DNA from: Streptomyces cirratus
GTDB lineage: Bacteria; Actinomycetota; Actinomycetes; Streptomycetales; Streptomycetaceae
Length of the DNA stretch: 64,000 bases
Reading direction: 5' to 3'
Assembly: GCF_014650775.1 (NCBI RefSeq)
Contig: NZ_BMVP01000011.1
Span: 62,001 to 126,000, forward strand
Shown here: one piece after another, positions 8,181 through 16,886 of the stretch
How the letters are laid out: every line of letters begins with the position of its first letter
Numbering within the stretch: position 1 is the first letter of the stretch
The notes under the pieces: model-generated
Seen by the model: the letters and a program-made list of their open reading frames with translations, nothing else
Databases searched by the model: none
What the model was told of the DNA's origin: nothing
Made by a program: the position numbers and the translations under genes

Positions 8181-9335
8181 ATGATCTACGTACCTATGAC
8201 CGCCCGGCGCACGGACGAGGCGCACCGGACCGCGACGCCGCTGGAGCTGTTCTTCGACCTCTGCTTCGTCGTCGCGGTCGCCCAGGCCGGGGGACGGCTG
8301 GTCCACGCACTGGCCGAGGGGCACGTCGGCGCCGGCATCACCGGCTACCTCTTCGTCTTCTTCGGGGTGTTCTGGGCCTGGCTCAACTTCTCCTGGTTCG
8401 CCTCCGCCTACGACTGCGACGACATCCCGTACCGAGTGGCGACCCTGGTCCAGATCGCCGGTGTGCTGATCTACGCGGCGGGGGTGCCGCGTGCCTTCGA
8501 CAGCCAGGACTGGACCGTGGCGGTCGTCGGCTACGTGGTGATGCGCATCGCGCTGACCGCACAGTGGTTGCGCGCCGCCGCGGGCGAGAGCGGCCCGGCC
8601 CGGCGCTCGGCGCTGATCTACGCCGCCGGTCTGGTGGTGTGCCAGGCGGGCTGGATCGCCATGCTCGCGGCTCCGGTGGAGGCACGGCGCTGGCTGTTCC
8701 TGGTGCTGGTGCTGGCCGAGCTCTCCGTCCCGGTGATCGCCGAGAGGCATCACCAGACGGCCTGGCACCCCCACCACATCGTGGAGCGGTACGGCCTGTT
8801 CACCCTGATCGTCCTCGGCGAGACGGTCTCGGCGAGCACCGTCGCCGTTCAGTCCGCCCTCGACGAGCACGAGGCACTGGGTGTGCTGCTGCCGATCGCG
8901 GCCGGCGGCCTGCTGATCGTCTTCGGCGCCTGGTGGATCTACTTCGCGGTCCCCGCGCACGAGCGGCTGTCCACCGACCGCCAGGCGATCCCCTGGGGTT
9001 ACGGGCACTACGTGATCCTCGGTGCGGCGGCGGCCGTCGGCGCCGGGATGGAAGTGGCGGTCGAGCACGCTGTCGGACAGGCCCACATCTCGCAGCTGGC
9101 GGCCAATCTGACGGTCACCGTGCCCACCGCCCTGTACCTGGCGGCCGTCTGGTTCCTGCACGCCCGCCACTTCAAGCGCACGACGGCCCAGCAGTTGCTG
9201 CTTCCGCTGTCGGCGCTGGCGATCCTCGCCTGTGCATGGACCGGGGAGTACGCGGTGCTGTGGGCCGGCCTCGTCATGGGGGCCTCGGTGGCGGTGGGCG
9301 TGACCTTGACCGAGCGGACGCGTTCTGGTGCGTGA
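8181..9335 (+). CDS. Low temperature requirement protein A (LtrA) family membrane protein
   Basis: This 384-residue polytopic membrane protein has about ten hydrophobic helices. The N-terminal motif TPLELFFDLCFVVAVAQ and the internal HHIVERYGLFTLIVLGETV are the characteristic signatures of the LtrA family. LtrA was first linked to growth of Listeria at low temperature, but its biochemical role is unknown. The start is ATG 8181; ATG 8196 is an alternative. The stop lies 60 bp before the P450 gene in the same direction, so the two may be co-transcribed. Confidence 0.87.
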   Translation: MIYVPMTARRTDEAHRTATPLELFFDLCFVVAVAQAGGRLVHALAEGHVGAGITGYLFVFFGVFWAWLNFSWFASAYDCDDIPYRVATLVQIAGVLIYAAGVPRAFDSQDWTVAVVGYVVMRIALTAQWLRAAAGESGPARRSALIYAAGLVVCQAGWIAMLAAPVEARRWLFLVLVLAELSVPVIAERHHQTAWHPHHIVERYGLFTLIVLGETVSASTVAVQSALDEHEALGVLLPIAAGGLLIVFGAWWIYFAVPAHERLSTDRQAIPWGYGHYVILGAAAAVGAGMEVAVEHAVGQAHISQLAANLTVTVPTALYLAAVWFLHARHFKRTTAQQLLLPLSALAILACAWTGEYAVLWAGLVMGASVAVGVTLTERTRSGA

Positions 9336-9395
9336 GTACAGACGGTCGGGGGCGGCACGGCGACTGCACAGACGACGAGGAAGAAGGTGCGGGCC

Positions 9396-10649
9396 ATGAC
9401 AGTCCCGGCACAGCGTTACGCGGACCGGCCCGGGCAGGAGCTGGCCGATCCGGCCTTCTGGCAACTGCCCCCCGAGGACCGCCTGGCCGCCTTCGCACGG
9501 CTGCGGGCGCTGGACGCCCCGGTGTTCGTGACCGAGGGCCGGGGGCGCGGCCACTGGGCCCTCGTGCGGCACGCGGACGTGCAGGAGGCGAGCCGGCTTC
9601 CGAAGGTGTTCGCCAGCGCGCCCGGGGTCACCACCCCGGAACCGGCCCGCTGGGTGCGGGCGCTGTTCGGGGACTCCATGGTCAATCTGGACGGGCCGGA
9701 CCACGCGCAGCTGCGGAAGATCGTGCAGCGCGCCTTCACACCCCGGCTGCTGGCCGCGGCCGAGGCGGACATCCACGCGGTGGCGGCCCGGATCGTGGAC
9801 GACGTACTGGCGCACCGGCCCGACGAGTTCGTCTCGGCGGTGGCTTCCCGGCTGCCCCTGGAGGTGATCTGCAACATGATGGGCATCCCGGACCGGTACC
9901 GGCCGGAGATCGCCGACCGGGTCAACCACGCCTCCGAGAACATCGGGGTCGAGCGGGGCCTCGCGGCGCGGCTGCGGATGCCCGGGCGGGGTCTGCGGGC
10001 GCTGGCCCGGATGCAGCGGATGGTCGCGGGGATCGGGCGCGAGCGGCGCAGGAATCCGCAGGACGACCTGATTTCCGCGCTGGTCTGCGCCAACGTGGAC
10101 GGCCAGGCGCTCGGGGCGCGACAGCTGGGCGCGTTCTTCTCGCTGCTGATGGTGGCGGGGGTGGAGACCACCCGCAACGCCATCACCCACGGGCTGAGCC
10201 TGCTCACCGATTTCCCCGGCCAGCGGGACCTGCTGCTCGGCGACTTCGAGACGTACGCCGACGGGGCGGTGGACGAGATGATCCGCCACTCGACGCCGAT
10301 CATCCAGTTCCGCCGGACGGTGAACGCCGAACACCGGCTGGGCGGCCACCTGTTCCGGCCGGGCGACAAGGTGGTGCTGTACTACGCCTCCGCCAACCGT
10401 GACGAGGCGGTCTTCCCCGACCCGGACGCCTTCGACATCACCCGCTCGCCCAACCCGCACCTGGGGTTCGGGGGCGGCGGCCCGCACTTCTGCCTGGGCG
10501 CGCACCTGGCCCGGGTGGAGATGAAGGCGCTGTTCCGGGAACTGCTGACCCGGCCGGTGGGGCTGCGGGCGGTGGGCCGGCCCGATCTGGCGGGCTCCAG
10601 CTTCGACAACCGGGTCCGTTCGCTCCGGTTCGCCTTCGACCAGCCCTGA
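9396..10649 (+). CDS. Cytochrome P450
   Basis: This 417-residue heme-thiolate monooxygenase carries all hallmark motifs. The I-helix oxygen groove is AGVETTRN, with Glu where many P450s have Asp. The K-helix ExxR is EMIR, and the heme loop FGGGGPHFCLGAHLAR has Cys366 as axial ligand. The segments HSTPIIQFRRTV and DGPDHAQLRKIVQRAFTPR resemble the CYP124/125/142 group, which hydroxylates steroids and methyl-branched lipids, so a lipid or sterol substrate is an inference. The start is ATG 9396, with GTG 9387 as an alternative. AGGAAGAAGG upstream can serve either. No ferredoxin gene is adjacent. Confidence 0.92.
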   Translation: MTVPAQRYADRPGQELADPAFWQLPPEDRLAAFARLRALDAPVFVTEGRGRGHWALVRHADVQEASRLPKVFASAPGVTTPEPARWVRALFGDSMVNLDGPDHAQLRKIVQRAFTPRLLAAAEADIHAVAARIVDDVLAHRPDEFVSAVASRLPLEVICNMMGIPDRYRPEIADRVNHASENIGVERGLAARLRMPGRGLRALARMQRMVAGIGRERRRNPQDDLISALVCANVDGQALGARQLGAFFSLLMVAGVETTRNAITHGLSLLTDFPGQRDLLLGDFETYADGAVDEMIRHSTPIIQFRRTVNAEHRLGGHLFRPGDKVVLYYASANRDEAVFPDPDAFDITRSPNPHLGFGGGGPHFCLGAHLARVEMKALFRELLTRPVGLRAVGRPDLAGSSFDNRVRSLRFAFDQP

Positions 10650-10670
10650 CGAAGGACGGCCGGCTCCCGG

Positions 10671-10739
10671 GCGGCCGGCCCGGGGGTGCGGCCGGTGGGG
10701 GTGCCGGTCGGCTGGGGGGGGCGGCCGGCCCGGGGGTGC
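10671..10739. repeat. Direct repeat after the P450 gene
   Basis: GCGGCCGGCCCGGGGGTGC occurs at 10671-10689 and again at 10721-10739, exactly 50 bp apart. The sequence between the copies is an imperfect variation on GCCGGTCGGCTGGGGG. The block fills the convergent gap between the P450 and the next leftward gene. It may act as a terminator region, because the repeats can pair with GGCCGGCC-type sequence. Confidence 0.6.
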
Positions 10740-10792
10740 CGGTCGGCCGCCGGGTCGGCTGGGGGCCCGGCGGCCGGAGACGGGGCGCCGGG

Positions 10793-11287
10793 TTACTGGC
10801 GCAGGCTCTGCACCGTGATGACGCAGTGGGCGCTGCCGGTCAGCACCGCCTCGTCGCCCGCGAACGCCTGGAGCAGCTCCGGGCTCACGGGCCGGCCCGG
10901 GACGGCCTCGGGCCAGGCGGTGGTCGCGAAGAGGAAGTACGCCTGCCCGCTCTCGGTCGCCGCCGTCACCCACTCGTCGGGGGCGGTGCAGGTGGCGTTG
11001 AGGCCGGGCAGGGTGAGCGCGACCTGGTTGCCCGCCAGCACGATCTGCACCGCGAAGGTGGAGGGGTTGCGGGTGCCGTCCATGACCACGTCGCCGATGG
11101 GCAGCCCGATCTCCTCCAGCAGCCCGCGGGCGGCCGCCTCACCGGCCTCCTTGCCCTTCGGGCCGTCGCCGAGGGTGTAGGCGAGGAGGTACGGGATGTC
11201 GTGGCCTTCGGAAGGGTCGCCGATCCAGGCGAGCACCGAGAGGGTGCCGAGTTCGGACCGGTCGATTTCGGCTTGGGTTGAAGTCAT
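10793..11287 (-). CDS. Hypothetical protein, DUF5949-like
   Basis: This 164-residue leftward gene starts at ATG 11287. The sequence reads like a compact alpha/beta cytoplasmic protein: LGTLSVLAWIGDPSEGHDIPYLLAYTLG near the N-terminus, a central FAVQIVLAGNQVALTLPG strand pair, and a C-terminal HCVITVQSL strand. There is no signal peptide or membrane helix. From memory it resembles the Streptomyces-restricted DUF5949 group, whose function is unknown, but I could not run a search. It has its own promoter region and no operon partner. Confidence 0.65.
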   Translation of the reverse strand: MTSTQAEIDRSELGTLSVLAWIGDPSEGHDIPYLLAYTLGDGPKGKEAGEAAARGLLEEIGLPIGDVVMDGTRNPSTFAVQIVLAGNQVALTLPGLNATCTAPDEWVTAATESGQAYFLFATTAWPEAVPGRPVSPELLQAFAGDEAVLTGSAHCVITVQSLRQ

Positions 11288-11355
11288 GCGCCGCACCTTA
11301 GTGCTCTCTCCCGCGACCCTTTCACGGCCTTTCACCCGGGCGGGCTACGGCGCCG

Positions 11356-11967
11356 CTAGACCGCCCAGAATCCCCCGCCCGAATTCGCCTGGATGTTCGC
11401 GTCCTGGTACTGGAGCCGCACGACGCGCACCTTTTCGGGGATTTCGAACACCACCCACCCCTCGGCCCGTTCAGCGACCGCGAGGGAATCGAAGACGAGC
11501 GGTTTGCCCGTCGTCAGCTCACCGGTGGGCACCACCGCGTGCCGCCCGCCGGCACTGTCGTACGCCCACATGCGACCGAGCGCCCCGTACGAAGCGCCGC
11601 CCACGTTGACGAACGACATCGAGGCGGCCACCCAGCGCGTCCCGGCGGCCGGCGCGAAGTTCTTGTCGACGCTGACGGCCGGGTCCACGTACGCGTTGAG
11701 CACCACCTCCAGGTGACGGCCCACCTGGCGCCCCCGCACCCGTACGGACTCACCCACATGGGCGTCCTTCGCGGCGCCGGGCGCGGCCTGCGCGCCGGGC
11801 CCGGCCGGGTCCTCACCTGCGCCGGGCGCCCCGTCGTCCACCGGGACGGCGGGCGCCGCCACGGTCGACGCGTCCCCCGCGGGCGCGCTCTGGCAGGCGG
11901 TGGCACCGAGCAGCAGACAGGGGAGGAGGGCGGCGACGGCGAGGGCGGAAGCAAAGTGGCTGCGCAT
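11356..11967 (-). CDS. Secreted lipoprotein with DUF4352-like domain
   Basis: This 203-residue protein starts at ATG 11967, preceded by GAAGGGA. Residues 1-25 form a lipoprotein signal ending in the lipobox LGATAC, so the mature protein would be lipid-anchored at Cys. A Pro/Ala/Gly-rich linker follows to about residue 75. The C-terminal domain (VDKNFAPAAGTRWVAASMSFVNVG, later LVFDSLAVAERAEGWVVFEIP) looks like the immunoglobulin-like DUF4352/telokin fold common on Gram-positive surfaces. Function is unknown. It is divergent from the small secreted DUF6299-like gene, sharing a 164-bp intergenic region. Confidence 0.75.
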   Translation of the reverse strand: MRSHFASALAVAALLPCLLLGATACQSAPAGDASTVAAPAVPVDDGAPGAGEDPAGPGAQAAPGAAKDAHVGESVRVRGRQVGRHLEVVLNAYVDPAVSVDKNFAPAAGTRWVAASMSFVNVGGASYGALGRMWAYDSAGGRHAVVPTGELTTGKPLVFDSLAVAERAEGWVVFEIPEKVRVVRLQYQDANIQANSGGGFWAV

Positions 11968-12131
11968 ACGGGATCCCTTCGGGGATCTTCGGGGATGTAT
12001 TCCGGCCAGTTTCACGCGCCCGGGCGGGGAATTGCACACACCGACACGAGCCCGCGAAGCACATCGGCGCCCGACTGCCAGCACAATGCGTTCCGGCGGA
12101 ATTCCGTCACCCACATCCACCTGGAGGAATG

Positions 12132-12584
12132 ATGGCCCTGACCGGCCCCCGAATGGCCCTGTCCGCGTTCTCCGCACTGGCCGCCGCAGCGGTATTCGCC
12201 ACCCCCGCCACCGCCACTTCTTACACCAATACGATTTCCGTACAGCCGTACGTCCACATCACGCCGGACGGAACGATCACCCTTTCCGGGACGTATGTCT
12301 GCAACGACCCGTCACCCGCGGGGGCGGTCCAGCTGATGACCGTGGTCGTCCAGGACTCGGTCCGCCTCGGAAGCAACGCGGACGAGGAGCCCGTCTGTGA
12401 CGGCGCGGTGCACGAGTGGGACAGCCACGCCAGGATCGCCTGGACTCCCGGCCTGCACGCCGGTGAGGCGGGCGTCGAGGCGCGGCTCCAGCGGGTCAAC
12501 CGGGCCGGCGGCGGCATCATGCCGAAGTCGATCGACACCCTGGCGGAGGACGTCCACGGCGTCGAGGTGGTCGACCACCGGTGA
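12132..12584 (+). CDS. Secreted hypothetical protein, DUF6299-like
   Basis: This is a 150-residue protein with an N-terminal Sec signal ending near ATPATATS. The mature part begins NTISVQPYVHITPDGTITLSGTYVC. It has two cysteines about 35 residues apart (YVCND and EPVCDG), likely a disulphide in a small beta-sandwich. The pattern resembles DUF6299, a Streptomyces secreted family of unknown role. GGAGGA at 12123-12128 gives correct spacing for ATG 12132. The ATG at 12129 is too close to it. Confidence 0.72.
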   Translation: MALTGPRMALSAFSALAAAAVFATPATATSYTNTISVQPYVHITPDGTITLSGTYVCNDPSPAGAVQLMTVVVQDSVRLGSNADEEPVCDGAVHEWDSHARIAWTPGLHAGEAGVEARLQRVNRAGGGIMPKSIDTLAEDVHGVEVVDHR

Positions 12585-12639
12585 CCGGGACCGCGGGCCC
12601 GGGAGGCATAGCGCCGCCCCCGCCCGGTAGCCGCTGCCC

Positions 12640-12669
12640 CCCGCCCGGTAGCCGCCGCTACCGGGCGGG
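12640..12669. terminator. Perfect 13-bp terminator hairpin
   Basis: CCCGCCCGGTAGC (12640-12652) and GCTACCGGGCGGG (12657-12669) flank a 4-base loop. It lies downstream of the DUF6299-like gene and of the leftward genes from the other side, so it can act on both strands. A second partial copy of CGCCCGGTAGCCGC lies just before it at 12620-12634. Confidence 0.75.
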
Positions 12670-12786
12670 ACGGCCGCCGCCGCGGCATCCGGGCGAACCT
12701 TCCCGGCCACAGCACCAGGCGGCGCGCTGGCGGGCGGCAGGCGGTGCGCGGCGGGTCGTCAGCGGCAGGCGCCAGGCTGCGGGCCG

Positions 12787-12954
12787 TCAGCGGCAGTGCG
12801 GTGCGACGCCGGTCATCGACATGAACGCGACCGTCTGGCAGCCCGGGTCCGCGTGCGGGCGGCCCGTCGTCCAGTCCACGACCGCCGGGACGCCGGCAAG
12901 CAGCAGGAGCAGGGCCAGGATCCCGCCGGCGGCCCGCCCGTTCAGGCGGCGCAC
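12787..12954 (-). CDS. Possible small membrane/secreted peptide (55 aa)
   Basis: A leftward frame from GTG 12954 to TGA at 12787 encodes 55 residues. The first 25 form a basic N-terminus plus a hydrophobic helix (GGILALLLLLAGVPAVV). The rest is short and polar, with two cysteines (PGCQT and HCR at the C-terminus) that could form one disulphide. An in-frame stop 15 bases upstream makes this GTG the only start, with GGGGAT as a weak ribosome site. Coding bias is suggestive only. It follows the phosphatase gene at 82 bp in the same direction. Confidence 0.4.
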   Translation of the reverse strand: MRRLNGRAAGGILALLLLLAGVPAVVDWTTGRPHADPGCQTVAFMSMTGVAPHCR

Positions 12955-13036
12955 GTCACGATCCCCGCGTCACACGTCGGTTCCATGGCCGCATCATCGC
13001 CCCACACCCCGAACCGCACAACCCGTGACATATCGG

Positions 13037-15145
13037 TCACGTTCCGGAGCGCGGCAGGCCCGTCGCCTCGAACTCGCACCAGACGGCCTTCCCCTCGCCC
13101 CGGGACTCCACCCCCCAGTGCGAGGCCAGCGCGTCCACCAGGAGCAGCCCCCGCCCGGTGGTCGCCGACTCCCCCGGGGTGCGCCGCCGTGGCCACACAC
13201 TGGAGCGGTCCTTGACCCACAGCCGGATCCGCCGGACCGGCTCGGGCAGCACCTCCATCGTCAGCACCGCCCCGCCGTCCGTGTGGAGCAGGGCGTTGAC
13301 CAGCAGTTCCCCCGCCGCCAGCTCCACGTCGTCGGCGAGCTCCGGCATGCCCCAGTCGCGCAGCGCCTGGCGAAGGGCGTAACGGGCCTCCGAGAGGCCC
13401 TCCGGGTCCGCCTGGTGGATGTACTGGTGGATCCGTGGCGCGCGCTGCGTGCCCGGGTCGGGGGCCCGGCGCAGCACCAGCAGCGCCACGTCGTCCCCGG
13501 AGCCCCAGCGCTCCCAGAGCCGGTCCGAGAGGTGGTCGGCGAGGGCCCCGGCGTCCTCGGGACCGCTGCGCACCGCGTGGGCGAGCGCCTCCATGCCCTG
13601 CGTGATGGCGGTCCCGGGTTCCTCCACCAGCCCGTCGGTGCACAGCACGAGCGTCTCGCCGGGCACCAGGTCCAGGCGGGTCTCGGGGAACTCCTCCTGC
13701 TCGAACACCGAAGCCAGCCCGAGCGGCAGGCCGCCGCGCACGTTGGGCCAGCCGGTCCGGCCGTCGGTGTGCCGGATCAGCGGCCCGAGGTGGCCCGCGC
13801 GGACCGCCCGTACGCCTCCCGTCTCCAGGTCCACCTGTGCGTACATGCAGGTCGCGAAGCGTTCGGTGTCGAGTTCGGCGAGGAAGCGGGAGGCCCTCGC
13901 GAGCACCGTGGACGGCGGGTGCCCCTCGCCCGCGTAGGCCCGCAGCGCGATCCGCAGCTGGCCCATGATGGCCGCCGCGTGCGTGTCGTGGCCCTGTACG
14001 TCGCCGACGACGATGCCGACCCGGTCGCGGGGCAGCGCGATCACGTCGTACCAGTCCCCGCCGACCTCGCGCCCGCTCCAGGCCGAGTGGTACCGCACGG
14101 CGATCTCCCCGCCGCTGATCCCGGGGATCCGGCGGGGCAGCATCGCGGCCTGGAGTCCGGTGGCGAACTCCCGCTCCTGGTCGAAGAGCAGGGCCCGCTG
14201 GAGCGACTGGGCCACGATGCCGGCCAGGCCCAGGCACAGGTTGCGCTCCTCGGGGCTGAATTCGCTGCGCCGCCGGTAGAACAGCACCAGCCCGCCGATC
14301 GCCTTGGCCTGCGCGATCAACGGGAGGTAGGCGGCCGCGTCGTACGGGATCCGTTCGAGGTAGTCGGCGAGCAGCGGGAACTCGGCCCCGAGTGCGGTGA
14401 GCGAGGTGACGAAACGCGCCTGCCCGGTGACCACGGCGTGGGAGAGCGGCAGCGAACCGTCCAGCCGGGTGAACTGCCGCTCGCTGAGGATCTCCAGGCT
14501 CTCCCCGCTCAGCGCGATGATCTTGATGGCGTCGTTCTCGACCAGCCCCAGCGCCAGTCCGTCCGCACCGAGCCGCTCCAGCGCGCCCGCGCCGGTCAGG
14601 CTGGCCGTCACGTCGTCGACGGTCACCGCCCGCGACAGGGCCTGCGTGGTGCGCTGCACGATGGTCGCCTGGTGGGCGCGGGCCGTCTCCAGTTTCCGCA
14701 GGGCGGTCAGCTGGGCGAGTTCGGCCGTCGCGTCCCGGACGATCCCGACGATCCGTACGGGCCTGCCGCCGGGGTCGCGCAGCACGCGGCCCTGCGTGTG
14801 CGTCCACTGGTCGCGGCCGTCGCGCCGGCGCACGGTGAAGTACGCGCCGTACGTGTCCTCCCCGCCGTCCAGGACGCCCTGCACGGTGTCCGCGAGGCGC
14901 GCGCTGTCATCGGCCGGGATCCGCAGCCCGAGTCCCTCCGGGGTGTCGTGGAACTCCTCCCGCTCCAGGTCGAAGACGGTCAGGCCGGCGTCGTCCAGCA
15001 CCAGCACCCCGGTGTCCAGGTCCCAGTCGAAGCTGCCCATGCCGTTCAGGGCGAGCCGTTCCCCGGGGCCGGTCAGGGCCTCCCGTGATTCCGGACCGTC
15101 CGAGCCGGGTCCGTCGGATCGCTCCGCCGCTGCCAAGAGACTCAC
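13037..15145 (-). CDS. PAS-GAF-SpoIIE phosphatase with C-terminal HATPase domain
   Basis: This is a 702-residue multidomain signalling protein. Residues about 30-150 are PAS-like (DWDLDTGVLVLDD, later WTHTQGRVLRDPGGRPVRIVG). Residues 170-330 are GAF-like. Residues 340-550 are a PP2C-type SpoIIE phosphatase, with GGDWYDVIALP and VGDVQGHD providing metal-binding aspartates and LCTDGLVE further on. Residues 570-700 are a GHKL/HATPase anti-sigma-type domain with ELLVNALLHTDGG. Such proteins, abundant in Streptomyces, control partner-switch cascades by dephosphorylating anti-anti-sigma factors and phosphorylating or binding them. GTG 15145 is chosen because TTAGGTGG lies upstream. It starts 5 bp after the stop of the small gene at 15151, suggesting coupling. 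Confidence 0.9.
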   Translation of the reverse strand: MSLLAAAERSDGPGSDGPESREALTGPGERLALNGMGSFDWDLDTGVLVLDDAGLTVFDLEREEFHDTPEGLGLRIPADDSARLADTVQGVLDGGEDTYGAYFTVRRRDGRDQWTHTQGRVLRDPGGRPVRIVGIVRDATAELAQLTALRKLETARAHQATIVQRTTQALSRAVTVDDVTASLTGAGALERLGADGLALGLVENDAIKIIALSGESLEILSERQFTRLDGSLPLSHAVVTGQARFVTSLTALGAEFPLLADYLERIPYDAAAYLPLIAQAKAIGGLVLFYRRRSEFSPEERNLCLGLAGIVAQSLQRALLFDQEREFATGLQAAMLPRRIPGISGGEIAVRYHSAWSGREVGGDWYDVIALPRDRVGIVVGDVQGHDTHAAAIMGQLRIALRAYAGEGHPPSTVLARASRFLAELDTERFATCMYAQVDLETGGVRAVRAGHLGPLIRHTDGRTGWPNVRGGLPLGLASVFEQEEFPETRLDLVPGETLVLCTDGLVEEPGTAITQGMEALAHAVRSGPEDAGALADHLSDRLWERWGSGDDVALLVLRRAPDPGTQRAPRIHQYIHQADPEGLSEARYALRQALRDWGMPELADDVELAAGELLVNALLHTDGGAVLTMEVLPEPVRRIRLWVKDRSSVWPRRRTPGESATTGRGLLLVDALASHWGVESRGEGKAVWCEFEATGLPRSGT

Positions 15146-15150
15146 ACCAC

Positions 15151-15441
15151 CTAACGGCCGGGCCAGCACGGCTGGGAAATGAGCCGCTCCCACTCCTCGT
15201 CAGGATGCCCCGGAAGGGTCCGCCCGGCCTCTCGCCAGCGCGAGAGGAGGGCGAGGTAGATCGTGTACTGCTCGCCGGGACCGGGACCGGGACCGGGGCC
15301 GGGACCGGGGCCGGAACGGTAACCGGAGCCGCCTGGACCGGGAGCGGGTCCGGCGCCGTTCCCGGCCGGGGACTGTTCCCCGCGGCTCGCCGGAATGCGC
15401 ACCCAGCCACGGCCGCCGCCCTGTGCTCGTTCGCCGCCCAT
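15151..15441 (-). CDS. Small hypothetical protein with (GP)n repeat, upstream partner of the phosphatase
   Basis: This is a 96-residue protein from ATG 15441, preceded by GAAGGGG; GTG 15444 is an alternative. The middle is a pure Gly-Pro repeat made by six or more CCGGGA/CCGGGG units. The C-terminal 40 residues look folded: EQYTIYLALLSRWREAGRTLPG then DEEWERLI. I do not recognise the family. The 5-bp gap to the phosphatase start suggests they are translated together and that this could be a regulator or partner of that protein. Confidence 0.62.
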   Translation of the reverse strand: MGGERAQGGGRGWVRIPASRGEQSPAGNGAGPAPGPGGSGYRSGPGPGPGPGPGPGEQYTIYLALLSRWREAGRTLPGHPDEEWERLISQPCWPGR

Positions 15442-15471
15442 CACGACCCCTTCTCAGCGCACCGACGCCGC

Positions 15472-16758
15472 TCACCGCAGATACGTCTTGGGATACCCCG
15501 CCGGCGCCCGGTCGACCCGGGTCCCGCCGGGGGAGCCCGGCAGCGGGCCCCGGCCGCCGAGACGGCCCAGCACTCCCTTCACCAGTCTCCCCGCCGTGAA
15601 GCCGGCGCCGTGCACGAATCGCATGGAGGGGCCGAACGAGGGAGCCGTCAGCAGCCCCGCGAAGAACAGGCCGGGCCACGAGGACTCGAAGCGCGGGCCC
15701 AGCTGCGGTGTACCGCCGTCGCCCACGGTCGCCAGCGCGGCCCGCAGCCCCGCGTCGAGCAGCCCCAGCCGGCGCAGCTGCGGGGTGAAGCCGGTCGCCG
15801 CGATGACGTGCGCCACGTCCAGGACGACGGACTCCCCGGCCGCCGTCGTCAGCCCGAGCCGGGTCCGCTCGCCGACCGCGACGGCCCGGTGCAGGTGGTG
15901 GCTGAGCAGTACGGGGACCCGCTGCTCGAAGCGGTCCCTCAGCCACCACGCCCCGGCCGGCCCGAGAGCGGTGGCGGCGATCCGCTCCCGGGTGGCGGCG
16001 GGCAGCCTCCGCACCGCCCAGGGCAGCTCCGACCACACCCAGCTGCGCCAGCCGGTGCCCAGGCCGCTGTGCGGGTCGCGCAGGGCGCGGGTCAGCGGCC
16101 GCTCCAGGGGCTGCGGGACGGTGTTCCAGTCCAGCCGCGGGCGCCGGGCCACCAGACACGGCCGGGCCCCCGCCTCGGCCAGCAGCGCGGCGGTCTCCAG
16201 GGCGGCCTGCCCGGCGCCGAGGACGGCGACCTCGCGGCCGGCGAAACGGGTGAGGTCGCGGTGGCCGCTGCTGTGCGAGTAGTGGCTCGGCGGCAGGTCC
16301 CGCAGCACCCGGGGGAAGTTCACGAACGGCATGACCCCGAGGGCGAGCGCGACCGTGCGGGTGAGCAACGGCGGTCCCTCCGCCGTCCTGACCACGAACC
16401 CGTCGCCGCGCGGGGCCACCTCGGTGACGGTGACCTCCTCCACCCCGGGACCGCCGGCGTGCCGGGCGAACCAGAGCCCGTACGCGCTGAACGTGCGGAT
16501 CGGCAGCGGACTGCCGTGCTCGGCGGCCAGTCCGCGGGTGGCGCAGTAGTCGGCGAGGGTGTACCGCCCGTCGGGCGCGGACAGGTTCGAGGACCAGGGC
16601 TCCGACTTGAGGTACATGCCGGCGGGCATGTGGTCCCGCCAGGACGCCATGGGCCGTCCCAGGACCCGTACCCCGAGCCCGGCGGCCGCCGCGTGCGCGG
16701 CGATCGACAGCCCGTACGGTCCCGCGCCGACCACCACGAGATCGTCCATCCGCGTCAT
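15472..16758 (-). CDS. FAD/NAD(P)-binding flavoprotein oxidoreductase
   Basis: This 428-residue enzyme has two Rossmann motifs: VVVGAGPYGLSIAAHA near the N-terminus for FAD, and VAVLGAGQAALETAALL around residue 185 for NAD(P)H. The segment HVIAATGFTPQ is the ATG motif typical of flavin-containing monooxygenases and ornithine/lysine N-hydroxylase relatives. The substrate is unknown. ATG 16758, with AAGGA five bases upstream, is preferred to the GTG just before it. It lies 128 bp downstream of the ATP-grasp gene in the same direction, so the two may cooperate in tailoring a small molecule or surface polymer. Confidence 0.85.
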   Translation of the reverse strand: MTRMDDLVVVGAGPYGLSIAAHAAAAGLGVRVLGRPMASWRDHMPAGMYLKSEPWSSNLSAPDGRYTLADYCATRGLAAEHGSPLPIRTFSAYGLWFARHAGGPGVEEVTVTEVAPRGDGFVVRTAEGPPLLTRTVALALGVMPFVNFPRVLRDLPPSHYSHSSGHRDLTRFAGREVAVLGAGQAALETAALLAEAGARPCLVARRPRLDWNTVPQPLERPLTRALRDPHSGLGTGWRSWVWSELPWAVRRLPAATRERIAATALGPAGAWWLRDRFEQRVPVLLSHHLHRAVAVGERTRLGLTTAAGESVVLDVAHVIAATGFTPQLRRLGLLDAGLRAALATVGDGGTPQLGPRFESSWPGLFFAGLLTAPSFGPSMRFVHGAGFTAGRLVKGVLGRLGGRGPLPGSPGGTRVDRAPAGYPKTYLR

Positions 16759-16886
16759 CACTGTCCTTCCAGTCCCATGGATGCCCGGCCGCGCCTTCGT
16801 GCGTGCGGTCCTCGCCCCGGCCGACGGACCCCCCGCACGGCCCGCCGGGCGGGACGGGGGGCCGTCGCTCTCACCGGATCACCGGA

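Noticed and set aside
7034..10402. 1122-codon rightward open frame
   Set aside because: It runs through mscL, LtrA and P450 genes in a non-coding frame; the composition is Arg/Gly/Pro-rich as expected for a shadow in high-GC DNA, with no recognisable domain.
7998..10973. 991-codon leftward open frame opposite LtrA and P450
   Set aside because: It is the antisense of clearly functional genes with His/Gln/Arg-rich composition, and lacks a ribosome site or domains.
12581..15088. 835-codon rightward open frame
   Set aside because: It is antisense to the PAS/GAF/SpoIIE phosphatase gene, whose domains and motifs are unmistakable on the other strand.
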